Shown here: positions 1-11,359 of the stretch, piece by piece
Layout: the number at the start of each line of letters is the position of its first letter
How positions within the stretch are numbered: position 1 is the stretch's first letter
NCBI GenBank assembly: GCA_016584305.1
Contig: JACEEZ010018261.1
Location: 1-64,000, forward strand
Origin: Chionoecetes opilio
Lineage: Eukaryota > Arthropoda > Malacostraca > Decapoda > Majidae
DNA: 64,000 bases
Direction of reading: 5' to 3'
Notes under the pieces: generated by a model
Seen by the model: only the letters and a program-made list of their open reading frames with translations
Databases searched by the model: none
Told to the model about the DNA's origin: nothing
Position numbers and translations under genes: made by a program

Positions 1-371
1 CCCCCTTACAAGAAGATCACACACAAGAACCTTCCTGCTGCAGAAACACAACAATATTCTTAACATATACACGAAAGCAAGTGTAATAATCCGCATCATT
101 ATTTCCTGTCCTCTTTTTCAACGTTCTTGTTTTCCTTTTAAATTCCAACTGAGTGTAAATAAAATAAAATGAAGGACAAAATCAAAAATATAAATGAAAG
201 CATGACAAAATATAAACCTAATTTTTCCTAAATAATTTAAATGAAAAAAAAAAAAAAACTGGGCATGAGTAGGTATATTTTTTTCATTTCATTTTTTCTT
301 TTCTGGGGGGAATGTCACTGCCTTTTTTGTTATGAGGAATCGTGGCTAAAACCGTCATTTCTAGCAGGATA

Positions 372-583
372 TTAACCCCATCTCTCCCAGATCTTTTCTT
401 TGCTATAAAAAATCGTCTGTTCTTAGCCATAAAACTACGAAAAGTAACTAAATATACCAAATTAGTTAGTAGGCAAGGATACTAAACAGGTCATATCTAT
501 AAAACATTCCTTATATTCACTAAAAATCGTCTAATGGTGGCTAAGTTACAATGACCATAACGTTCTGGGCCTCAAGGGGTTAA
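372..583 (+). mobile_element. TTAA-flanked MITE, copy 1 (piggyBac-like ends)
   Basis: A 212-bp element that starts TTAACCCC and ends GGGGTTAA. The termini are inverted repeats and the TTAA on each side fits the target site of piggyBac-type transposons, whose ends usually begin CCC. The inside is AT-rich and non-coding. Recognisable internal blocks (AAAATCGTCTGTT, ACCAAATTAGTTAGT, CAAGGATACTAA, AACGTTCTGGG) recur in four other places in the window (18.4, 19.35, 19.7 and 45.8 kb). Seen: ends and shared blocks. Inferred: the piggyBac affiliation, since there is no transposase here. Confidence 0.7.
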
Positions 584-761
584 AGGGATGAAAAGTACCT
601 CTTGTAGATAAATTTGTGGGGGCCGATGTTACAAAGAGCTTAGAAGAGGAGATGATGATGAGGGGAAAGAGGCGGCGATTTAGTACAATGAAGAGGGGAA
701 GGGCGAAGAGAAATGAAGGGCAGTGTGTGCTACAAATGATGGGATGAAGGGAAATATCAGT

Positions 762-765
<4 letters not shown>

Positions 766-828
<63 letters not shown>
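766..828. repeat. (AG)n microsatellite
   Basis: About 31 uninterrupted AG units followed by a short GT run. The open frame across it is only poly Leu-Ser and is not a gene. Confidence 0.95.
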
Positions 829-830
<2 letters not shown>

Positions 831-984
831 TGTGTGCTGTGAAAAAAATACGTAGGGGAGAAATGAATGGTATAAGGAATCAAGGAGATGGAAAAGCAGG
901 ACCAGATTTGAAATATACGTAGATAGTAAGTTCGGGAAAATCTTATGGAAGGATGTCGGAGTGTAGAGGGATAATAGGTAAGGG

Positions 985-1512
985 GAATAAAAGAGGTAGT
1001 TAGTGGAGAGGTGGTAAGAGAGGGGGAATGTAATTGAGAGGGAACGAGGGGAGGATAGGTGCAGAGGTGGAAAGGAAGGGGAATAAGTGATGGCTTTGAG
1101 GGGAAACGAGGGGAGGGAGAGAGGGAAAGAGGGCGTTAGTGGAGAGGTGGGAAGAGAGGGGGGAGAAGTCGTGATTTTGAGGGGAAACGAGGGGAGGAAG
1201 AGGGGGAAGAGGGAAAAGGGGGAGGGGGAAAGGAAGGGGAATAAGTGTGGCTTTGATGGAAACGAGGGAGGGAGAGAGGGAAAGAGGGGAGGGAGAGGGG
1301 GAAAGAAAGGGAAATAAAGTGGTGCTTTGAGGGGAAAAAAGGGGAGGAAGAGGGGGAAGAGGGATGGGAGAGGGGGAAAGAAAGGGGAATAAGTGGTGGC
1401 GTTGAGGGGAAAAAAGGGGAGGGAGAGGGGAAAGGGGGGTTAGTGGAGAGGTGGGAATGCAGGGAAATAAGTGGTGGCTTTGAGGGGAAACGAGGGGAGG
1501 GAGAGAGGGGAA
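985..1512. repeat. Purine-rich minisatellite, period roughly 80 bp
   Basis: Five to six imperfect copies of a unit built from GGGGAATAAGTGGTGG, CTTTGAGGGGAAACGAGG and GGAGGGAGAGAGGGAAAG, some with an extra TTAGTGGAGAGGTGGGAA block. The plus strand is almost pure purine. Open frames across it are Gly/Arg/Glu-rich artefacts. Confidence 0.75.
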
Positions 1513-1597
1513 TGGACTACAATTTCCGTGTCTGAGAAACCCTGTATTTCACCCAACGCGTTTCACACTAATTGTTTCTGGCTTGGTGGTGGAGGCG

Positions 1598-1684
1598 CAC
1601 GTACGTACATACATACATAATACATAATACATACATACATACATACATACATACATACATACATACATACATACATACATTCAT
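1598..1684. repeat. (ACAT)n tetranucleotide repeat
   Basis: Continuous ACAT/TACA units with two AATA interruptions near the left end. Confidence 0.95.
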
Positions 1685-2260
1685 TCAACATGCCTTCCTT
1701 GATCCCGTAACGTAACTCATGTAAAAAAAAGCACCATAGTTTTCTTACGTTTTTTGCTATACTCTCACTGCGTCTCGAACCAAAAGTCACGAGCAAAAAT
1801 ACAAAAATAAAGACTCTTAAATAAAAAATAAACTCATGTCAAAAAAAGTCCAATAGCTTTTAAAGTTTCTTGATACTCGCACTGCATCTCAAAAATCACG
1901 CGAAATAAATGAAGAAAACAACTATACATTTTCTATATGGCCCACCCAGCTCCGGATCTCTTTACTGTCTGCTTTATGGGGGTCTGACAGCTAGTGGCTT
2001 TTTTTTTACTTCTTTTTAATTTTTCCCCTTAGCCATTCCTTATGATGTAAAACAAATTGGTTCAAAAATAACGTAATTCTGGTTAGTTATACGTATAAAA
2101 AACTTCAAACGTGAAAAAAAACCCCGGGGAATACTAGAATGATCTGTATAACTCATCGGGGAATATGTTTGACAAATATTTTCCTTCTCTTTTTTTTTAT
2201 CATTTTCACCTCCCCATCAATTTCCCTTTCCACCTCATCAATGTAAGAATCAAAACAGTA

Positions 2261-2340
2261 ACTTTTTAGGCTTATCATTTAAACCTTTTTAGGCCTTAAT
2301 CATTTTAACTTTTAGGCTTATCATTTAACTTTTTAGGCTG
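2261..2340. repeat. Short tandem repeat, three units
   Basis: Three imperfect copies of a roughly 27-bp unit containing TTTTTAGGCTTATCATTTAA. No coding potential is seen. Confidence 0.7.
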
Positions 2341-2552
2341 ATATTTTCTCCACTGTCCCATAACACCCTTCCTTAAATTAAGGAATTCCTATTAATTAAT
2401 AAATTCCTTAAGGAATAATATTATGACACACTATAAAGGCTTTTTTTCCCTAAACTCTTTTTCAATTTCTCGCAACGATACTGAACAGGCTTTTGTTTTT
2501 CTGCTATTGACCTTTTTGCCAGACGAGCTTCCATTAACGTTAAAAATATACG

Positions 2553-3135
2553 GAGGAGAAGGAGGAAGGAGGAGGAAAGGGGGGAAGGTCGGGGAGAGGA
2601 GATGAGAGAGAGGAGAGAGAGAGAAGAGAGAAGAAGAGAGAGAGAGAGAGGAGAGAGAGAGGGGAGAGAGAGAGATGAGAGGGGGGTGATGGGTGAGAGA
2701 GATAATGGGCAAAGGGGGGAGATTGGCTGATGGTTAGGGAGGGAATAATAAAGAGGAGGAAATTACACTGGTGGAAAAATCTTTGGGAGGAAAAAGTGAG
2801 AGGTATAGGGAATGGGAGGAGGAAAAGGAAAAGAGATTTTAGGGTATAGAGGAAATAATACTAAGAAGGAGGGGGAAGGGGCGGGAGGAAAGAGAGGAAG
2901 AAAAAAAGAAAAAGCAGAGAGTTTTAGTGGGGCTTTTTGTGGGAAATTTGAGGGGAGGAAAAATTATTCTGGCTGGATGGTGGAGGCTGTCAGGAAGAGG
3001 GGGAGGGGGAAGGGGAGGGGGAAGGGGGAGAGGAAGGGGAGGGGTGAGGGGGTGAGGAGGGGGGGGGGTTTAAAAGGGAAAAAGGGAAAGGGATGCTTAA
3101 AAGTAGGGCAGAGAAAGTGGAAAAGTAAAAGTGCA
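2553..3135. repeat. Purine-rich low-complexity tract
   Basis: The plus strand is dominated by GGA, GAGA and GGGGA runs. The open frame at 2812-3237 is Gly/Lys/Arg-rich and low-complexity, so I do not call it a gene. Such a polypurine strand can form triplex DNA, which is inference. Confidence 0.8.
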
Positions 3136-3477
3136 AGGCAAGTCATACTCCTTTTTTTTTATTACGAATTATTGTTTCTTACTTTCAGTTGTAACTATCT
3201 CAGGCGGAAATTGGGGCGTGTGTCTGTGTGTCTCTAGCATCCACAGGGGTAAAATAAGATAACTTAAAAGGACCTGAACCCATGACCGTGAGCCCCCCCA
3301 GCCCCTACGAGGAACTTTTTATTTATTCTCGCAGAACCAGAGAGTGTGATATCTTTTACATTTTCTTTATTTCTATTTTTTATTTCTAACAACAATTTTT
3401 ATTTCCTGTTTATTCCTAAATTGTCGGCATCATGTCAGCAGCAAAAAACATGTTGTATGAAAGCCTTTACAATCACT

Positions 3478-3483
3478 ACAACA

Positions 3484-3515
<32 letters not shown>

Positions 3516-3916
3516 ATCTACTACTACTAATATTACTACTACTACTACTTATAATACAACAATTACTACAACTACTACTACTACAACTACTACTACTACT
3601 ACTTACTACTACTACTACTACTCAGTATAACTAGTGATCTTGAGAACAATGATAATGAAAACATCAACACTAACAATAATGGTGATAGTAATGGTGATAA
3701 TAATAATGATAATGATGACAATGATACTATAATCACGGCAATTATTTATATGCTACAAGATATCAACTAACTCATACCACGAAATATTATAAGGGAAAAT
3801 ACAATGATTTTTGATATTGTGTGCAAATGGGAATGTTGGTTGAAATTCTATTGATACTTTTACTTCTACTGCTACTACTCCTACTTCTACTACTGCTACT
3901 ACTTCGGCTGCTGCGG

Positions 3917-3949
<33 letters not shown>

Positions 3950-3980
3950 TTACTACTACTACTACTACTACTACTACTAA
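3478..3980. repeat. Two (TAC)n blocks around an ATGATA-rich spacer
   Basis: TAC/ACT trinucleotide runs occur at about 3478-3623 and again at 3858-3980. Between them are imperfect AATGATAATGATGA repeats (about 3650-3735) and roughly 120 bp of ordinary sequence. The frames read poly-Thr, poly-Val or poly-Ser and are not genes. Confidence 0.9.
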
Positions 3981-5026
3981 CTTGAAAGAAAAATATGGGC
4001 TTATTCCACTGCACTTAAAACGCACAAGTATAATATTAAAAACGATTTTCTTCTATATAATTATTATGTATCAATTAGATAGAAAGCCTAGAAGTGCAAT
4101 GAGTCGACGCGTGAAGTCGCAATGTTTTTATTCAATCTCCCCGCCACAATCTCCCCGCCACCACTCCCCGTCGCGGCATGTCGCCTCCACAATTATAACC
4201 TACATTGTCGCAGCAACAGAACGATTTCGGCATTCTTTATTCTTCTTTTTTCCAAAGCATTGCTTATTGTATTTTGACAAGCGTTTGCCAGACGCAGCAG
4301 TACTGTCTTAGAAAACAGTGTGAACATCGCCCCAATAAAACATGCTACAATATACATGTAAAAAATATATTAAGCTTTGATACTCGAGGCGAGTAATTTG
4401 CATTAAATTGCTATTATAGAACGTTCCATCGTAATGCATGTCATCCATACAATTAGTAGAACAACAGTAGAACTATATTTTTTGGTATTCAGATGCGGTG
4501 TATCAATATTTATCGCGAAATTGATTTATGAAAATATTAGTCGCGGAGCCAAAACACAAGTAGACCAACCTTTGAGTTAAAACTGCCAGCGACCACTGGC
4601 ATTTCTCGAGTTGCAGTTCATTGGAATTAATGGAGTCGTGTTAGGCCGGCAAACTGAATACACGAATATTACGCGTGTCGAAAAAGAGTGTAAACAGCGG
4701 GTGCAGGCTCGGTCCATTAGGCTAAAAGCAGGCAGTGCAGGTTAAATGTGAGTTGCCGTAGTTGTAGTTGAAAAAGTATCATTATTACTAAAAAGAGAAA
4801 GATTTATTATGAGTACGGAAAAATAATTGATGTATACTCCAAATCTCATCTTTAGGGAAATTTAATTGGTATATAGTACTCTGAATCTAGTCTTCGGGTA
4901 TCAAAAACCTCTTGGATATCTAGAAAATTGATGGAAAGTAAATAAAATGAGGCTTAGATTACATCAAATCAAAAGTGAAGGCCTGTGAAAATACCGAAAC
5001 AGGAGTACTAATGTAAAGAAAAAGCC

Positions 5027-5028
<2 letters not shown>
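3981..5028. other. Unique, AT-leaning sequence without a recognisable gene
   Basis: About 1 kb with no repeat and no convincing exon. The longest open frame (109 codons at 3982) begins inside the preceding repeat and has no recognisable motif. Confidence 0.5.

Positions 5029-5029
<1 letters not shown>

Positions 5030-5122
<93 letters not shown>
5030..5122. repeat. (AG)n microsatellite
   Basis: About 46 perfect AG units ending in GTGTGTGTAG. Confidence 0.97.
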
Positions 5123-5124
<2 letters not shown>

Positions 5125-5229
5125 TGTGTAGTGTAGTTAGACGTAGATGTGTTCTCGAAAAAAATAAAATGAGAAGAAAAAAAACTGGCCAAACACCTCG
5201 TGGCATGAGAGCCTAGAATTCAGGAGCAG

Positions 5230-5481
5230 CCACACACACACACACACACAACGACAACCCACCCAGCACACAAAAGCACACACACAACACGACACAAAAC
5301 ACACACCCTACATACACACGAAACACCCACACACCCAACCCAACACACACACACACACACACCCACCACACACCACACACACACACGACGCACACCACAC
5401 ACACATACACTCACACACAACAAACCACACACGCACGCACACCCACACACACACACACCCACATACACCCACACACACACT
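5230..5481. repeat. (AC)n-rich compound microsatellite
   Basis: AC runs broken every 10-30 bp by G, AA or CC. The Cys/Val-rich minus-strand frames (for example 5220-5669) are translations of the repeat. Confidence 0.9.
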
Positions 5482-5864
5482 GTATTGTGAATGGCAGGTG
5501 TCAAGTGGCTCCCCATCAAGCTACCAGGAGACCCACAGGTAAGTATATACGTGCACAAATTTCCACAGGTGTATATTAGCCCCCTAGCTCCCCCTTTTCC
5601 CCCTACCGCCCCCCCTTCCCTAGCCCCCCTCCACCTACCCCCTACCCCCCTCCACCCTGAACCTGACAATCTGTGTTATGGCGGCCTCCCTGCTGGCTAT
5701 CATAATAACCGGGCAGCACTTCAGGACTTACTGAGTGTTAATGCGTCGTATATTTGGCGCCATCGAACGTTAGTCATCACATGGCAGGGATAAATGGCTG
5801 ACACTTTGACGTTTATGATTCGTGATATAGTGAGAAAAGAACTATTTATCTCTCTCAACATTTT

Positions 5865-5922
5865 TTTTTTCTCTCTTCTCCTCTCTCTCTGCTCTCTCTC
5901 TCTCTCGTCTCTCTCTATCTCT

Positions 5923-5958
<36 letters not shown>

Positions 5959-5992
5959 TCTCCGTCTCCTCCTCTCTCGCTCTCTCTCAACA
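5865..5992. repeat. (CT)n-rich tract
   Basis: Imperfect CT repeat, about 130 bp, with scattered GT and CGT interruptions. Confidence 0.9.
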
Positions 5993-6012
5993 CGTAGTAT
6001 TACTTACTTATG

Positions 6013-6105
6013 CATAAGGCCGCTGAGGAACGCAGTGAGGCCGCCTGCGGGGTAGTGGGCCGCGCTGAATGCGAATAGGGCCGCTGAGGAGCAGTAAGCG
6101 TACGA
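6013..6105 (+). repeat. Short duplicated GC-rich motif
   Basis: The motif GGCCGCTGAGGAACGCAGTG occurs at about 6019 and a variant (GGCCGCTGAGGAGCAGTAAG) about 60 bp later, separated by GCCTGCGGGGTAGTGGGCCG. It is flanked by microsatellite-rich DNA. Function unknown. Confidence 0.55.
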
Positions 6106-6864
6106 GGGCAAAAAGCCCTGAGGAAGGCACAGAAGCGTTTCCCGGGCGTATTGGGGGGGAAACCTGAACTAGGGGCTGTACACGTATACGTGTACTTCTC
6201 CCTATCCCGCTTTAACCCTAGCGATCACCAGTGAAGCTGGAGGATAGGAATATACAGCGGGAGCAATGGGACGAATGGCTCCGAAGACGCAGGTCCCACG
6301 ACTAGGAGAAGGTGTGCTCTTTGTTCCAGCAAGCAATAGAAAATGCATTTCTATGCACCGAAGTCCTTTTCCGATTTGTTTTATTGACAGCACCAGTTTA
6401 AGCCACTAGGAAACCATTCAGATTACACTCCAGGGTCACCATTTGTAAATCAGGTGGAGATGTTCATAGCTTATGGTTGAAACTGGAATGAAGATACTCA
6501 TTTTGTCAGTTCAGGTTGATTATTGCATAAAATCTGCGAGTTGAGTATATATACAAAAATTTCAGGTTTCATAAATGGTTGATTTTCAAGGTGTATGTAA
6601 AACTCGCAAGACATGCGGAGGTTTACCACCAAAGGACACTTCCAGTATATATTCTGCTTGACACGTTGTATATAATTGATTATATTGATAAGCTGATAAC
6701 AGTGCAAACAAATGATAATTACAATATAACAATATTGAAGACTACAAAAATAGAATAGTCCCAGTGATACGCTGATTCTCTGTAGAGGACCCGCACTGTA
6801 GGAGTTACGGAAACATGGTGAGTACTGAACGGGGTTGACTAACTTTAATCCCGCTACAGGGTCA

Positions 6865-7345
6865 GTAGTGGGGTGGTGGTCGGTTGGTGGTGGTGGTAGG
6901 TGGTTGGTGGTGGTGGTGGTGCGTGGTCGTGGCGGTGGTGGTGGTTGTTCGGTGTGGTAGTAGTGTGGGTGGTGGTGGTGGTGGTGGTGCTGGTGGTGGT
7001 GGTGGGGTGGTTGGGTAGTGGTGGTGGGTGCGTAGTAGTGGTGGTGGTGGTGGTGGTGGTGGTTGGTGGTGGTGGTGGTGGTCGGTGGTGGTGGTGGTGG
7101 TGTAGTGGTAGTGGTGGGGTAGTGGTGGTGGTGCGTAGTGGTGGTGTTTGGTGGTGATGGTTGGTGGTTGTGGTGGTGGTGGGGTGGTGGTGGTGGGTGG
7201 GGTGGTGGTGGTAGTGGTGGTGGTGGTGGTGGTGATGGTGGTGGTTGGTGATAGTGGTGGTGTTATTGCCGTGTTGTGGTGGTGGTGGTAGTGAGTGGTG
7301 GTTATTGTTTGTTGGTGGGGGTTGGTGGCTGGTGAGGGTGGTGTT
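6865..7345. repeat. (GGT)n-rich compound repeat
   Basis: Nearly 500 bp of GGT, GTGGT and GGTAGT units. Frames are Val/Gly/Trp-rich artefacts. Confidence 0.92.
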
Positions 7346-7435
7346 GGTGTTAGTGACGACTCTCGATAACGTGATTTAGTGTACTGTTTGATATCTAAAG
7401 TGAATTTCTGTTCTCAGAATTTACCTTTTTTTACA

Positions 7436-7436
<1 letters not shown>

Positions 7437-7482
<46 letters not shown>
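7437..7482. repeat. (AC)n microsatellite
   Basis: About 20 AC units. Confidence 0.95.
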
Positions 7483-7485
<3 letters not shown>

Positions 7486-7611
7486 CAAACCACACAATGA
7501 AGATGGTGGTGCCATGGTGTGTGTTGCAGAAAACGGTTTAGCCTACAACCGAGGCAATTAACCTAAAGCAATATTTACTTTACAGATTAACAGGGTGTGT
7601 GGTGTGTATGA

Positions 7612-7818
7612 GGAGAGAGAAGAGAGAGAGGAGATGAGGAGAGAGAGATGAGAGAGAGAGAGAGAGAGGAGAGAGCGAGAAGAGAGAGAGACGAGAGAGA
7701 GAGAGAGAGAGAGAGAAGAGAGAGAGAGCGAGAGAGTGAGAGAGAGCGAGAGAGACGGAGAGGAGAGAGAGAGAGAGAGACGAGAGAGATGAGGAGAGAG
7801 AGAGAGAAGGAGAGGAGA
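7612..7818. repeat. (AG)n compound repeat, left of a SINE
   Basis: AG-rich tract with GGA, ATG and CG interruptions. With the similar tract at 8016-8160 it brackets a tRNA-like SINE. Confidence 0.9.
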
Positions 7819-7892
7819 TAGATAAGATTACTTGGATCCTATCTAGACCCACTTTTGCAAAAGTACCAACGTACAAGGTTATTGACCTATTA

Positions 7893-8015
7893 CAATGCGC
7901 CACCACGCCAGGACGAAACCTGGTGGGCTTCGAAACGCTGACACCGAAATGTAGGGATCGGACAGCTACACGCGAGCCCAGACGCTTCTACCAACCGAGC
8001 CAAGCCGCCTGAGGG
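7893..8015 (-). mobile_element. Degenerate tRNA-derived SINE
   Basis: On the minus strand the sequence carries TGGCTCGGTTGGTAGAAGCG, which matches an RNA polymerase III box A with the tRNA D-arm, followed about 35 bp later by GTCCGATCCC, a decayed box B. The remaining roughly 80 bp have no tRNA homology and would be the SINE body. It lies between two (AG)n tracts. The box A match is directly visible. The SINE label is inference from that match and the context. The body differs from that of the SINEs at 46.6, 47.1 and 60.5 kb. Confidence 0.55.
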
Positions 8016-8160
8016 TAGAGAGGAGAGAGAGAGGAGAGGAGGAATGAGAGGAGGAGACGAGAGTGAGGAGAGGAGAGAGGGAGAGATGAGAGAGAGAGAG
8101 AGAGAGGAGCGAAGGAGAGAAGGAGAGAGAGAGAGAGATGAGGAGAGAGAGAGAAAAAAA
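8016..8160. repeat. (AG)n compound repeat, right of a SINE
   Basis: AG-rich tract with GGA and ATGAG interruptions, ending in a short A run and (AC)5. Confidence 0.9.
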
Positions 8161-8263
8161 AATGAGACACACACACACATTTCTTATTATAAACCATTTT
8201 GTTGCATAAATCAACTTCCATGATCTCAACAAAAAGGAAAACATTTGAGCGCGAAGTTTTATT

Positions 8264-8794
8264 TCAGGAAAAGGTTCTGAAGGTTCGACTTAAGCACACA
8301 TCACAAGGATCAATTTCTTCAGCAGGATTAGCTTTCACTTTTGCCTTACCTGTTGCGGCATTCATTAAGGTTATTTGAGTGGATAGTGAAATGACCAAGG
8401 GCGGTTTGGCGGTTGGGTGCTTGCAGCCTCTCATTTGCGGTTGGTTTGCATTGCACTTTGCCGCGTTGCAGGGGCGGCAATTTTTTCGTGCTGCGAGTGT
8501 TTGCATTTTTGCAGGGCGTGTCGGTTTGACAGGGGAAATATTAAAGGAGCGTGTCTTTTTGCTCAGGCGGTTTGAAGGGGTAGGGCGCAGTTGGCAAGAA
8601 GGTTTGAATTTTTGTTTTTGTTTTTGTTTGAGGGGCGTGAAGTTTAGTGAGCCGTTGTTTGATGTGAATGGTGGAAGGGTGAAGTCGAGTTCGAACGTGT
8701 GGTTTGTTTTTTGCAGGGGGGTTCGGTTGGGTTGAAGGGGAATAAAAGCTGTGAAGGACGGGTCCACTTGAAGAGGAAGGGACAAGAGATACAA
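8264..8794 (-). CDS. Unrecognised open frame, 176 codons (hypothetical)
   Basis: The longest non-repetitive minus-strand frame in the first 10 kb. The predicted product is rich in Lys, Pro, Thr and Asn, has a Lys-Gln run in the middle, and has a cluster of cysteines in the second half (CRPCNAAKC, MRGCKHP, DPCDVC). I do not recognise a family. The Cys spacing is not a clean zinc finger. No splice sites, poly(A) signal or promoter were identified around it, and G/T-skewed plus-strand composition could by itself keep the frame open. It may be chance or part of an unknown element. Confidence 0.15.
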   Translation of the reverse strand: MYLLSLPLQVDPSFTAFIPLQPNRTPLQKTNHTFELDFTLPPFTSNNGSLNFTPLKQKQKQKFKPSCQLRPTPSNRLSKKTRSFNISPVKPTRPAKMQTLAARKNCRPCNAAKCNANQPQMRGCKHPTAKPPLVISLSTQITLMNAATGKAKVKANPAEEIDPCDVCLSRTFRTFS

Positions 8795-8869
8795 AATGAA
8801 AAAAGAAAAAAAAGCAGGAGTAAATAAGTCAGCAGCAAAGTCAAATGATGAAAAGATAGTCAGTTGAAA

Positions 8870-9665
8870 AAAAATGGTCCACCTTGTTGACTGAGCGGTG
8901 AAGGGCGTGGGAAGAAGCTTTCAAGGTCAAGATAAGTCCACTTTGCCTTTTGAAGGTGAAGGAAGGGCACTTCTTTTGAAGGATGCATGAGAAGGAAAAA
9001 GGGAAGGGAGTCCAAGTACAAGATAGAAGGACGAAAACAGGAAATGAAAATGAATGTCAAAGTCCAGTCCAGACAAGGGGAGAAAGAAGTAGAAGAACGA
9101 GATAACAGAGGAAACACAAAGTAAAAAAATGATCGTCAGGAAAGGTCCCAAGGAGAGAAAAGAAGTAGAGTCCAGGAGATTTATAAGGTCTAGACAAAAA
9201 GTGAGGAGGTATAGGAGCGAAGAACAAGTTCCGGAACAAGTCCACGTAAGCAAGCGGTGAGAAGAGACGAAGAAAAAAGTAAGAATAAATTCAGTCCAGA
9301 AGTTCCCACACGTCCATAAATAAAAAAGGAAATAACAGAGGTAAACGACGATAAGTTAGAACGAGAAAAGAAAGGGACCGAAGTACAGAAAGTCCAACGT
9401 CCACGAAAGAGCCGAGATAGATACGATCCAAACAGGTAGCCGAAGGAAAAACGGAGGAAATGCAAAGGAATATAGAATCAGAAAAACAGAGTAGAGAGAA
9501 ACAAGTCCCACAGCTCACAGACGGAAGGGAGACGAGAGCGCAGGAGAAGGTTAGGTACGCCGAGCAAGTCCCTGAGAGTCCATAAAAAAAAGCTGATAGA
9601 AAGGGTACATCGAGTAGAGGTAAAAGCCGGTCGTAGTAAACAAGATGAGCAAGATGTATAGTCCA
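8870..9665. other. Purine-rich region with recurrent AGTCCA
   Basis: The plus strand is A/G-rich with AGTCC(A/C) recurring at least ten times (for example near 8935, 9010, 9062, 9170, 9239, 9294, 9390, 9504, 9565, 9659) at irregular 50-115-bp spacing. Minus-strand frames are Leu/Ser/Phe-rich and unconvincing. The spacing is too irregular for a simple tandem array. Confidence 0.4.
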
Positions 9666-10134
9666 TCATTTCTTTTTAATGTTGTTGTTAATTATATGTA
9701 TAAATACTTACATTCATTTTATAACCATTACAAGTGATAGATCCAAATTTAATATTCTACAAGTGAAGGGCTGGGTTGGTGCGCGATGTTAGATGGCGGT
9801 GGAGAATGGATGCGCAGCCTGAAATGGGTGGGCGGATGAGGATGGAGTGGGTGGATGAGATAGGTCGATGATGATGAGATTTTTGAGTCGATGTAAAAAC
9901 TAGAGGGGTTTGGGAACCCTGGAACCGGGGCAAAAAAGCGGGGTCGCGGGGTTTGTTGGGACGGGAACAACATGGGCACACAGGCGAAGGCATGGTGGTT
10001 CCACTGAACACCTGGTTTTGGGTTTATACTGTCATGGTGGGGTGCGTTGGTTACTACTTACATGAACGTGGTGCCCGCGCGTGTGCTATAGATAGTAGGG
10101 TTTTTTTGGGTGTTTGGTTGGTTTGACCTTCCTT

Positions 10135-10495
10135 TACTTTGGTGATTTGGTCCTTTACTAATAGTGGGCGGGTGTGTGGTGGTGTCTTTGGGTGTGGGGT
10201 TTGTGGTGTGGTGGTGTGTGGCTGGTGGTTTCGTGCCTGGGGGGGGGTTGGTGTGGTGTGTGTTGGTGTGGGTGGTTGTAGGGGGGCTCTTGTAGGGCGG
10301 TGGGTGGTGTGGGGTGGGGTGGTGTGTGGGGGTGGTGGTGTGGTTGTTTTGTGTTGGTGCTGCGGTGTGGGTGGGGTGGTGCTGTTGGTGGTGGCGGTGT
10401 TTGGGGGGTGGGGTGTGGGGGCTTGCGTGGGTGGTGGTGGTAGTTGTGTTTGTGTGGGGTTGGTGGTTGCTATTTTTTTTTTTTTTTTTTGCGTG
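10135..10495. repeat. GT/GGT-rich low-complexity tract ending in poly-T
   Basis: Plus strand almost entirely G and T, closing with about 18 T at 10471-10490. The 206- and 157-codon minus-strand frames are Thr/Pro/His-rich artefacts of the composition. Confidence 0.85.
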
Positions 10496-10778
10496 GACAC
10501 ATAAAACAGACAAAAACTTGGAGGAATCCAAAAATTATTTATACGACGATTATAAACCAAAGGACCTCTCAAAGAAGCTCTCTTTAGAGCATGAAATTTA
10601 CAAAATATCTTCGGGGGGTGGGGGCTTACAGGCGCCCCCCCAAACTCCCAGCTGGGAAGGTTCCCCTCGTACACGGTCGGTCAGCCTCGCTTTGCGCTTC
10701 GGATGAGTTGGTTTAGCGAGCCTATTGTTTTTTATTTTGGAATTTTATTTTTATTTTATATTTTTTGTTATTATTTGC

Positions 10779-11070
10779 CCGCTTCCATAATCCAGACTAC
10801 ACCCAACCCCCTCGCACAAGGCCGCCTTCGATGCTCATACATAAAAAACATACAGGGGGGGGACACATACCACACCCCTTCTGGTTCTGTCACTCTCTTC
10901 CCTGGTTTTGCTTGCTAACCCACCCGCTTCGGTTCCCACACGGACACAGGACGATTACACACGTACTCATTTTCGCGTACACACCAGAACCCACTTTCAA
11001 CCAGGGACACATTACCATTACCAGACACATCAAAGTGTAACATTATATCCCTTTCCGTATTCAGAACATG
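10779..11070 (+). repeat. Dispersed repeat, copy A
   Basis: Shares ordered blocks with 14263-14545: GCCCGCTTCC, CACCCAACCCCCT, a GCTCATACATA(C)AAAACATACAG block, TCCCTGGT-TTTGCT, ACACACGTACTCATT / ACACACGGACCCACT, AACCAGGG, and ACACA-AAAGTGT. The copies have diverged, with indels. It is probably an old transposable element remnant of unknown class. Confidence 0.6.
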
Positions 11071-11359
11071 TGACATTTCACTGTTTACCTTTAAAATCCT
11101 AAATCCTGAATGTCTAAAGAGTACTTTTTTTTTTTTTTTTTTCTTTGTTCATAAATTAAAAGAAAACAAACAAACATTATGGCCCATTACTTGAGAACAT
11201 GCAAACATAAAATAACAAAAATATCCTGCAATGAATCGGCGAGGCTCGTCTTCATCAGATTTGTTAAACACAACAAACAAAAAATCAAATTGCCTCGTGA
11301 CATATTAATGTTTGAGCAGATTTTACATAGTTTCTCCCTCTCACAACAACTTGTAGTAG

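Noticed and set aside
8870..9665. A tandem satellite based on AGTCCA
   Set aside because: Spacing varies from about 50 to 115 bp and the sequence between motifs is not shared.
10054..10674. 206-codon minus-strand Thr/Pro/His protein
   Set aside because: Almost all of it is the complement of a GT-rich low-complexity tract.
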